This document shows, piece after piece, positions 1-5,258 of a stretch of 5,258 nucleotides of DNA. The stretch is from contig CAMZDU010000107.1 in the NCBI GenBank assembly GCA_947305445.1, forward strand, positions 1 through 5,258, read 5' to 3'. The stretch comes from an uncultured Selenomonadales bacterium (lineage in GTDB: Bacteria > Bacillota > Negativicutes > Selenomonadales > Selenomonadaceae). The notes below the pieces were generated by a model. It worked only from the letters and a program-made list of their open reading frames with translations. It did not search any database and had not been told where the DNA came from. Within the stretch, counting starts at the first letter, position 1, and each line of letters starts with the position of its first letter. The translations under genes were made by a program, and so were the position numbers.

Positions 1-776
1 CGGGCAAGCGCGTCGTCTTTCCGCAACCGAGTTTTTCCATGTACAAGATTTACGCCAAAGCTGCCGAGTCTGAGGGCGTGCCGTTCGATTTGGACGAACG
101 TTTCGACTTGAACGTTGACGACTTCATAAAAAAAATTCACGACACGAACGCGAACCTTGCCGTTGTGTGCAACCCGAACAACCCTACCGGTAATGTCTTG
201 ACGCCTGAGCAAATCGAGAAGATTGCCGCGTCGATTGATTGCGCTTTTTTGCTCGACGAAGCTTATGTCGAGTTCTACGGTCGCTCGGCGGTTAATCTTG
301 TCGCGAAATATCCTAACCTGCTCGTCGCCCGCACGTTTTCCAAAGCTTACGGCTTGGCGGGCGCACGCGTCGGCTACATGATTGCTCAACCAGAAGTTGC
401 ACGCATGGTCAACAAGGCGTTCATGCCGTATCATATGAACGTTTTAACTTTGGTGACGGCGGATATTGTCTATCAGATGCGCGAGGAATTTGTTCCACGC
501 CTGCAAATGATTATGGCCGAGCGCAAGCGCATGATTGAACGGCTCGAAAAAATTTCCGGTGTTGAAGTTTTCCCGTCGCAGACAAATTTTGTGCTGATAC
601 GTCTGGCTCGTGCCGAGGAGTTAAAAAATTATTTGGAGTCGCTGGATATCGGCATTCGATATTTTTCGCCGAGCGCGTTCGGATTAAAAAATTGCTTAAG
701 AATTTCAATCGGCACGCTCCCTGAAAACGACGAGGTTTTCTCCGCGATAAAATATTTTTTGGAGGCTTCGGCATGA
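1..776 (+). CDS. hisC: Histidinol-phosphate aminotransferase (HisC), 5'-truncated by window edge
   Basis: HisC is a PLP-dependent class I/II aminotransferase of the cytoplasm. It converts imidazole acetol phosphate plus glutamate to histidinol phosphate and 2-oxoglutarate in histidine synthesis. The gene is open to the left edge: the first full codon is at base 3, and 12 in-frame residues (GKRVVFPQPSFS) precede the Met at 39, matching the family's pattern around the PxFSMY segment. The Met at 39 is therefore internal. About 257 residues are visible; a full HisC has roughly 350, so about 90-100 N-terminal residues are missing. Counting from the Met at 39, visible motifs are CNPNNPTGN (44-52, cofactor and substrate contacts), LLDEAY (71-76, Asp to the PLP ring nitrogen and Tyr), TFSKAYGLAGARVGY (99-113, Schiff-base lysine K102), and CLRISIGT (219-226, the conserved substrate-binding Arg). 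The stop codon overlaps the hisB start by four bases (ATGA), implying coupled translation. A related aromatic aminotransferase is possible, but the hisB neighbour argues strongly for HisC. Confidence 0.95.
   Translation, partial: GKRVVFPQPSFSMYKIYAKAAESEGVPFDLDERFDLNVDDFIKKIHDTNANLAVVCNPNNPTGNVLTPEQIEKIAASIDCAFLLDEAYVEFYGRSAVNLVAKYPNLLVARTFSKAYGLAGARVGYMIAQPEVARMVNKAFMPYHMNVLTLVTADIVYQMREEFVPRLQMIMAERKRMIERLEKISGVEVFPSQTNFVLIRLARAEELKNYLESLDIGIRYFSPSAFGLKNCLRISIGTLPENDEVFSAIKYFLEASA
761..765 (+). promoter_or_regulatory. Ribosome binding site of hisB
   Basis: A perfect GGAGG lies inside the last codons of hisC, seven bases before the ATG at 773. It fixes the hisB start and lets ribosomes ending hisC re-initiate at the overlapping ATGA. 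Confidence 0.8.
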
Positions 777-1357
777 GAATTGGCAAGATTAACCGCACGA
801 CGAACGAGACGCGTCTTGACATAGAGCTGAACTTGGACGGCGCGGGCAAGTCTGAAATTTCTTCGGGCATCGGATTTTTCGACCACATGCTCAATCTTTT
901 CGCGGCGCACGGACAATTTGATTTGAAGGTCAACTGCGCGGGCGATTTACACGTTGACGGCCACCACAGCGTGGAAGATATAGGAATTGCGCTCGGCGCG
1001 GCGTTGAAGGCGGCTCTCGGCGACAAACGCGGCATAACCCGCTACGGTACATTTTTTCTGCCAATGGACGAGACGCTTGCCCTGGTGAGTTTGGACATCA
1101 GCGGGCGACCGTATCTTGTCTGCGAAGTCGGCAACCTTGCTCCGATGATTGGCAGTTTCGACACGGAGCTTGTCGAAGAATTTTTGCGCGCTTTCGCCGT
1201 CAACGCGGGAATTACTTTGCACGTGAGGATTTTTTACGGCAAGAACTCCCACCACAAAGTTGAAGCGATTTTCAAGGCACTCGGTCACGCGCTGAGGACG
1301 GCGGTCGCGTTCGACGAAAAAATTCACGGCGTGCCGTCGACTAAGGGCGTGCTGTAA
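773..1357 (+). CDS. hisB: Imidazoleglycerol-phosphate dehydratase (HisB, monofunctional)
   Basis: HisB is a Mn-dependent cytoplasmic enzyme that dehydrates imidazole glycerol phosphate to imidazole acetol phosphate, the substrate of HisC. The 194-residue length matches the monofunctional form; there is no N-terminal histidinol-phosphatase domain as in E. coli HisB. Landmarks are GIGFFDHML (32-40), the first metal motif DGHHSVEDIGIALG (62-75, with H64, H65, E68), the middle segment MDETLALVSLDISGRPYLV (98-116), the second metal motif HHKVEAIFKALGHALR (160-175, with H160, H161, E164), and the C-terminus PSTKGVL. Both HHxxE repeats that hold the two metal ions are intact, and I see no frameshift. 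The start at 773 is supported by the GGAGG seven bases upstream and by the family N-terminus (RIGKINRTTNETRLDIELNL). It overlaps hisC by four bases and shares one base with the next gene (TAATG). Another enzyme must supply histidinol-phosphate phosphatase; none is visible here. Confidence 0.97.
   Translation: MRIGKINRTTNETRLDIELNLDGAGKSEISSGIGFFDHMLNLFAAHGQFDLKVNCAGDLHVDGHHSVEDIGIALGAALKAALGDKRGITRYGTFFLPMDETLALVSLDISGRPYLVCEVGNLAPMIGSFDTELVEEFLRAFAVNAGITLHVRIFYGKNSHHKVEAIFKALGHALRTAVAFDEKIHGVPSTKGVL
1343..1347 (+). promoter_or_regulatory. Probable ribosome binding site of the aminopropyltransferase-like gene
   Basis: AAGGG lies in the last codons of hisB, nine bases before the ATG at 1357. 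It is a modest Shine-Dalgarno match. Together with the TAATG stop/start overlap it supports 1357 as the start and suggests translation depends partly on re-initiation after hisB. Confidence 0.5.
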
Positions 1358-2958
1358 TGACTTTGCAATCGTCGCCGCTACTCGCCGACAAAAATTTTCT
1401 CTACGCCACGGAATTTTTTTCGGGCATGTCGATAATGGCGGTCGAACTCGGAGCCGCCAGACTTCTCGCGCCTTATTTCAGCTCGTCGCAAATCGTTTGG
1501 ACAATCATCATCGGCACAATAATGATTGCGCTTGCTCTCGGAAATGTTTGGGGCGGACGCCGCGCAGATTCGGACGCGGATCCTGCGAAATTATATCGCC
1601 GACTGATTTTCGCCGCGCTTTGGATTGGCGCAATACCCGTGCTCGGCAAATATTTAATCTTGGGCATCGCGGGAACTTTAATCGTCACCATCGACACGAA
1701 TCTTTTAATATGGGCAGCGTTCCTGTCGTGCATGGCAATTTTCGTCGCGCCGCTGTTTATTTTGGGAACGGTGACGCCTTCGCTCGTCAAATACGCCACG
1801 GACAATCTGCAACACAACGGACGAATCGTCGGCAACCTCAACGCGTTCAATACAATCGGCAGCATAATCGGGACGTTCCTGCCCACGTTCGTGACGATAC
1901 CGGCCGTCGGCACCGCGATAACGTTTCTGATATTCTCCGGAATTTTGTTGCTTATCGGCGTGATTTATTTTTTGAGTATCGGCGCGAAAAAATTTTTCTG
2001 CGCGGCGGCCGTCGCAATTTTTATTGCGTGCGGACTCGTCGGCAACTCAAACAGTTTCGCGTTCTGGGAAAAAAATCTTTTGTACGAGGGCGAATCGATT
2101 TACAATTATTTGCAGGTGCGCGAGACCCCGCGTCAAATCATTTTCTCGACAAACGTGCTCTTCGGCGTGCAATCGATAAAGATAAAGAACGGCGGCTTAA
2201 CCGGTTATTATTACGATTACGCGCTGGCGGCTCCGCTTCTCACCGGCGGCAAAAAAAATTTGCACGTGCTGATTTTGGGCATGGGCACCGGCACTTTCGC
2301 CGAACAGTGCAGAAAATATTTTCCGTCCGCGAAAATTACCGGCGTGGAAATTGACGAGAAAATTACCGGGCTTGCAAAAAAATATTTCGCCCTGCCGCAG
2401 GACGTTGAAGTCGTCACTTACGACGGGCGAGCGTTTTTGCAGGCCGATAAAAATTTTTACGACGTGATTTTAGTCGACGCTTATCAAGATATAACAATTC
2501 CGTTCCAGATGAGTTCGACGGAATTTTTTTTGCTCGTGCGCAATCATTTGACGGCGGGCGGCGTCATGGTCGTCAACATGAACATGCGGGCTTCGGGCGC
2601 GGGCAATATCAACGAGTACTTGATTGACACGATAGGAAAAATTTTTCCCGCACTGAAGATTGTCGACGTGACGAACGTCACGAACAGAGTTTTGTTTGCG
2701 GCGGCTGACGAAAAAATTTTAGACGACCTTCACGCCCGCGCACAACTTCTGACCGACGAAGAACTTTCGCGGCTGATGATTGACATTGCCGGCAAGTGGC
2801 AACGTCCCGCGCTCGGCGAAAATATTTTTACCGACGACCGCGCCCCCGTAGAAATGCTCGGCATGCGGGCGTTAGATAAAATCATTCAACAGCACTTGCA
2901 GATTTTCAAAGAAATTTATCGGCGCGAAGGTCTAGACGGCGTGCTGAAACATTTTTGA
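1357..2958 (+). CDS. Membrane-anchored spermidine synthase-like protein (fused MFS/spermidine synthase type)
   Basis: The 533 residues fall into two halves. Residues about 15-230 are hydrophobic, with seven or eight likely membrane segments (near 18-38, 47-66, 83-111, 117-139, 157-177, 180-207 and 212-228). Residues about 240-445 form a Rossmann methyltransferase-like fold related to spermidine synthase: ESIYNYLQVRE (246-256), LILGMGTGTFAE (305-316, nucleotide loop, GMGTG in place of the usual GGGDG), GVEIDEKI (329-336, acidic residue E331 for the adenosine ribose), TYDGRAFL (354-361, D356), and YDVILVDAYQDITIPF (368-383, D374 at the catalytic-Asp position). A helical tail follows. Soluble spermidine synthases move aminopropyl from decarboxylated S-adenosylmethionine to putrescine. 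This membrane-fused family is often annotated the same way, but its true substrate is mostly untested. The SSDP gate after the catalytic Asp is absent here. The gene is coupled to hisB by TAATG and ends convergent with addB. The family call is secure; polyamine synthesis is only a possibility. Confidence 0.85.
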   Translation: MTLQSSPLLADKNFLYATEFFSGMSIMAVELGAARLLAPYFSSSQIVWTIIIGTIMIALALGNVWGGRRADSDADPAKLYRRLIFAALWIGAIPVLGKYLILGIAGTLIVTIDTNLLIWAAFLSCMAIFVAPLFILGTVTPSLVKYATDNLQHNGRIVGNLNAFNTIGSIIGTFLPTFVTIPAVGTAITFLIFSGILLLIGVIYFLSIGAKKFFCAAAVAIFIACGLVGNSNSFAFWEKNLLYEGESIYNYLQVRETPRQIIFSTNVLFGVQSIKIKNGGLTGYYYDYALAAPLLTGGKKNLHVLILGMGTGTFAEQCRKYFPSAKITGVEIDEKITGLAKKYFALPQDVEVVTYDGRAFLQADKNFYDVILVDAYQDITIPFQMSSTEFFLLVRNHLTAGGVMVVNMNMRASGAGNINEYLIDTIGKIFPALKIVDVTNVTNRVLFAAADEKILDDLHARAQLLTDEELSRLMIDIAGKWQRPALGENIFTDDRAPVEMLGMRALDKIIQQHLQIFKEIYRREGLDGVLKHF

Positions 2959-3036
2959 GAAAAATTATTCCCGCGAGTTTCACCCGCCATGAACGTCTTG
3001 ACAAACTCTCGATGCTGGCGGGGGATTCCACAATCA
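2959..3036. terminator. Convergent intergenic spacer with inverted repeats; possible weak terminator
   Basis: This 78-base gap separates two convergent stop codons, where terminators for both strands would be expected. Three pairings are visible. First, an AT-only hairpin spans the plus-strand stop (ATTTTT 2951-2956 with AAAAAT 2960-2965). Second, GAGTTT (2975-2980) pairs with AAACTC (3003-3008), extendable by two GC pairs after a mismatch. Third, CCCGCCA (2983-2989) pairs with TGGCGGG (3016-3022). The second and third interleave, so they are alternatives or would form a pseudoknot. On the minus strand the second stem is followed within about seven bases by a run of five T (2964-2960), the nearest thing to an intrinsic terminator for addB. 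No T run follows any stem on the plus strand. The loops are long (22 and 26 bases), so the terminator call is weak. Confidence 0.25.
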
Positions 3037-5258
3037 TCAACCGTCAAGCGCGGCGTTCATCATGTCGATAATTTCGGCGGGCTGGCCTTTAACCGGCGCG
3101 GTTATCTCGTTAACGGCGCGGTCGAAATTGCAAAGCGCGGAGTACAGACAATATTGACAGGCGTCGGCGTCGCTGAACTTGGCGGGCTTGACTTCAATGT
3201 CACCGTTCAAAATTCGTTCGGCGGTCGTCTGCAAAATTTTTTCCGCGTAATCAATAATCGTCTGCAAATCGTCGCGGCTTACGAGATTTTTCATGCTGAC
3301 AAAATCTCCGGTTCTGTCGACGGCATTTTTAATTGACTCGTCCACGCGAATAAGGCCGGGCATTTTTAATTCATCTTTGCCTTTGGTCGAGGCATCCGCG
3401 TCGGTGCGGCCGCTTCCGCTCGACAACTTCAGCAGACAGTAAAGCATCGCGCCCGGCTCGCGTTCGTCCACTGCCGCCAAAGTTTTCGCCGCGCCGAGGT
3501 AAATCGCCAGTTGCAAATTCAAGCCGCCGAAAATTTTTTGCAAGCTGATTGAGGCCTTGCCTGTCTTGTAATCGACAATCAGAAAATATTTTCCGTCGCC
3601 GCTCAAGTCGATTCTGTCAATGCGCCCAAGCAAATTCAACTGCACGTCGCCGATTGTGCGGGTAGCGTCGTCGTTGAAGCCTGCCTCGAAAATTTGCGGG
3701 TGAAATTCGCTGACGCCGTCGAGTTCAATCAATCTGCTCAACGATTCGACGGCAACTTTTTTTATGCGCTCGCGACGATGCTCCAAAGTTTTGGTGCTCA
3801 ATAAAATTTTGTTGTGGAAGTTCGGCGTGAGGTTATCCAAAATTTTTTCAACGCGGCTGTTCAACTCAACACCACCGACCGACGACCACGGACGATTTTC
3901 GCGCTTAAGCTCGCGACCGAAACGGCTCATCACCGCGTGCAAAATATTTCCGATGTCGGGAACTTGAACTTTGTATTCGACGCGCTCCTGCAGGTCAAGC
4001 CCGTACTTGGCAAAAAATTTAAACGGACACTCGTTGAAGCTCTCAATCTTGGTGACGGTTGCTTGCAACTTTTTCGTCGGCGCGTAGAGTTTTTCGGCGG
4101 TCTCACGAGTTAAAGTGCGCTCGCCGGCCGCGAAAATTTCACTGCCCAAATTTTGCAGGACGTCGAGTTCAACGCGCTCTGTCGATACGTCGGGGAAAAT
4201 TGCGCGGATTTTGTTGAGCAGAGACGACGCCGAAATTTTTTTGCCCTCCACGTCCGCCAAAGGATACGACAGCCACAAAAATTCTCGCGCCTCCGTCAGG
4301 CCGCGATAGATTAAAAATTTTTCGGCCAATGCCTGTTCTTTGCCGCCGCGAGAAATCTCTATCCCCGAATCGTTGAGTTTTAATCTGTCCGCGTCGCTGA
4401 GTAAATTTTTTTCCTTGACTGTGCGCGGAAAATTTTGGTCGTCGAAGCCGAGCACGAAGACAGCCCGCGAATTTTGCAGGGAGTTTTGATCGAATTGCGC
4501 GACCGTCACTTCGTCCAGGCCGGGCGGTATCAGCGACATTTCCAGCGCGTCAAGGCCTTCGCCGATTATCGCCTCGAAGTCCGCACGCGTGATTGTGTCT
4601 TCGCCCAGCGCGTCGACGACCTGCTCGAACAAACTGACCGTGTCGTCCCAAATTTTTAAATGCTCCCGCGACAGTGCCAAATTCCCGATAAGTTCTTCCG
4701 CCTGCGACCACGACGAAAGTTTTTCGTAGACGTTGAGTTCTTCCAGCAGGTTGAACAGTGCCGTTGTCAGCGCGACGACTTCATTGCCCGACGCCTTTAC
4801 GTGCTCGGCCAGGTGTATCAGCGGCGCGGAGACTTTCCGACGTATTTCGTTGATTCGTTCGAGCAATTCAATTTCCGTCGCGTCGGCGGGCATGTTCGGC
4901 GTGTCAAGCGACTTCACGCGCCGCAAAGTCCACGTCCGTTGCCAAGTACCCGCGCCGCGCAATCCGAATTCAATCACGTAATTTTCCAGCAGATCAATTT
5001 CCTCCGGTTCCGCGTCGAAAAATCCCGTTCGCAGACAACGGAAGACAGCCTCGCGTCGCCAACCGCGCAAAACTTCCAACGCCGAGCGCAAAAGTTCCGC
5101 CAGCGGGTGATGAGCGGCCGGCCGCTTGGTGTCCACGAAAAACGGGATTGCGTGCGTCTCGAACAGCGGCTTGACGAGCGCGAAGTAAGTTTCATCGCGG
5201 GCAAGGACGCCGATATCTCGCAGTCGATAACCCGCGTTGACGAGCCGCAAAATTTCCC
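3037..5258 (-). CDS. addB: AddAB helicase-nuclease subunit B (AddB), C-terminal part; 5' end beyond window
   Basis: AddB is one half of the cytoplasmic AddAB complex, which resects double-strand breaks to a Chi-type site and prepares 3' ends for RecA. The frame is open to the right edge: the codon at 5250 is TTG preceded in frame by Glu-Ile, so it is an internal Leu, not a start. About 739 residues are visible; complete AddB has about 1,150, so the N-terminal ATPase-like region is missing. Counting from that TTG: YRLRDIGVLARD (8-19) and IPFFVDTKRPAAHHPL (35-50) belong to the inactivated helicase part; LGFDDQNFPR (267-276) with LLSDADR (283-289) is a typical AddB segment. The nuclease domain follows, with H438, D545 (GRIDRID), D560 and K562 (VDYK) and Q580/Y584 (QLAIY). 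The Fe-S cysteines are C408 (NECPFKFF) and C698, C701, C707 (CxxCx5C). All catalytic and cluster residues are present, so the domain should be active. The downstream neighbour is convergent, so addA does not follow. Confidence 0.93.
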   Translation of the reverse strand, partial: EILRLVNAGYRLRDIGVLARDETYFALVKPLFETHAIPFFVDTKRPAAHHPLAELLRSALEVLRGWRREAVFRCLRTGFFDAEPEEIDLLENYVIEFGLRGAGTWQRTWTLRRVKSLDTPNMPADATEIELLERINEIRRKVSAPLIHLAEHVKASGNEVVALTTALFNLLEELNVYEKLSSWSQAEELIGNLALSREHLKIWDDTVSLFEQVVDALGEDTITRADFEAIIGEGLDALEMSLIPPGLDEVTVAQFDQNSLQNSRAVFVLGFDDQNFPRTVKEKNLLSDADRLKLNDSGIEISRGGKEQALAEKFLIYRGLTEAREFLWLSYPLADVEGKKISASSLLNKIRAIFPDVSTERVELDVLQNLGSEIFAAGERTLTRETAEKLYAPTKKLQATVTKIESFNECPFKFFAKYGLDLQERVEYKVQVPDIGNILHAVMSRFGRELKRENRPWSSVGGVELNSRVEKILDNLTPNFHNKILLSTKTLEHRRERIKKVAVESLSRLIELDGVSEFHPQIFEAGFNDDATRTIGDVQLNLLGRIDRIDLSGDGKYFLIVDYKTGKASISLQKIFGGLNLQLAIYLGAAKTLAAVDEREPGAMLYCLLKLSSGSGRTDADASTKGKDELKMPGLIRVDESIKNAVDRTGDFVSMKNLVSRDDLQTIIDYAEKILQTTAERILNGDIEVKPAKFSDADACQYCLYSALCNFDRAVNEITAPVKGQPAEIIDMMNAALDG

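Noticed and set aside
511..1035. A 174-codon minus-strand open frame across the hisC-hisB junction.
   Set aside because: It lies opposite two securely identified genes and shows no motif; the openness follows from codon bias on the coding strand.
1497..2354. A 285-codon open frame on the plus strand inside the membrane aminopropyltransferase-like gene.
   Set aside because: It is an off-frame shadow. Its translation is rich in Arg, His and Asn with no recognisable motif, while the 533-residue frame has clear membrane segments and a Rossmann domain.
2989..3336. A 115-codon plus-strand open frame beginning in the convergent spacer.
   Set aside because: Most of it runs antisense to the AddB C-terminus, including the cysteine cluster. 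It has no good ribosome binding site and no recognisable family.
2310..3597. The same 18-base string (2310-2327 and 3580-3597) occurs in two genes on opposite strands.
   Set aside because: Its core GAAAATATTTTC is palindromic and comes from Lys-Tyr-Phe codons (AAA TAT TTT) in both proteins (RKYFPS and GKYFLI). Coincidence of codon preference explains it better than a dispersed repeat.
5205..5258. The codon at 5250 (TTG, minus strand) as a start of AddB.
   Set aside because: The frame stays open upstream with Glu-Ile before it, matching AddB, and the protein would lack about 400 N-terminal residues. It is an internal Leu at the window edge.

Overview
The window looks like a stretch of ordinary bacterial chromosome. 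It holds four protein-coding genes packed with almost no spare DNA, two of them cut by the window edges. I see no mobile element, CRISPR array, rRNA or tRNA. The most telling gene for taxonomy is the minus-strand addB. Its C-terminal nuclease domain with a four-cysteine iron-sulphur cluster is the AddB type typical of Bacillota. The bases mix GC-rich codons with frequent short A/T tracts, because Lys, Phe, Ile and Asn are often written AAA, TTT, ATT and AAT. My best guess is an anaerobic Bacillota lineage, perhaps Negativicutes. That is inference from gene types and sequence style, not a database result.

Left half, plus strand (1-2958): the 3' three-quarters of hisC (histidinol-phosphate aminotransferase), a complete hisB (imidazoleglycerol-phosphate dehydratase) and a complete gene for a membrane-anchored spermidine-synthase-like protein of 533 residues. 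The three are chained by overlapping stop and start codons: ATGA between hisC and hisB, TAATG between hisB and the third gene. They are therefore very probably one transcript with coupled translation. HisB and HisC catalyse consecutive steps of histidine synthesis. The third gene is not a known histidine gene. It sits where hisH, hisA, hisF and hisI often follow hisB in complete his operons, so the cluster either ends here or is rearranged.

Middle (2959-3036): a 78-base spacer between convergent genes. It contains overlapping inverted repeats but no clean hairpin-plus-T-tract terminator.

Right half, minus strand (5258-3037): the C-terminal ~740 residues of AddB, the subunit of the AddAB helicase-nuclease that carries one nuclease domain and the Fe-S cluster. 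The N-terminal part lies beyond the right edge. No addA follows addB on its downstream side, because the next gene there is the convergent membrane protein.

I found no convincing undescribed system. The points most worth a second look are the membrane aminopropyltransferase-like protein coupled to hisB, with apparently altered substrate-site residues, and the gene order around addB.
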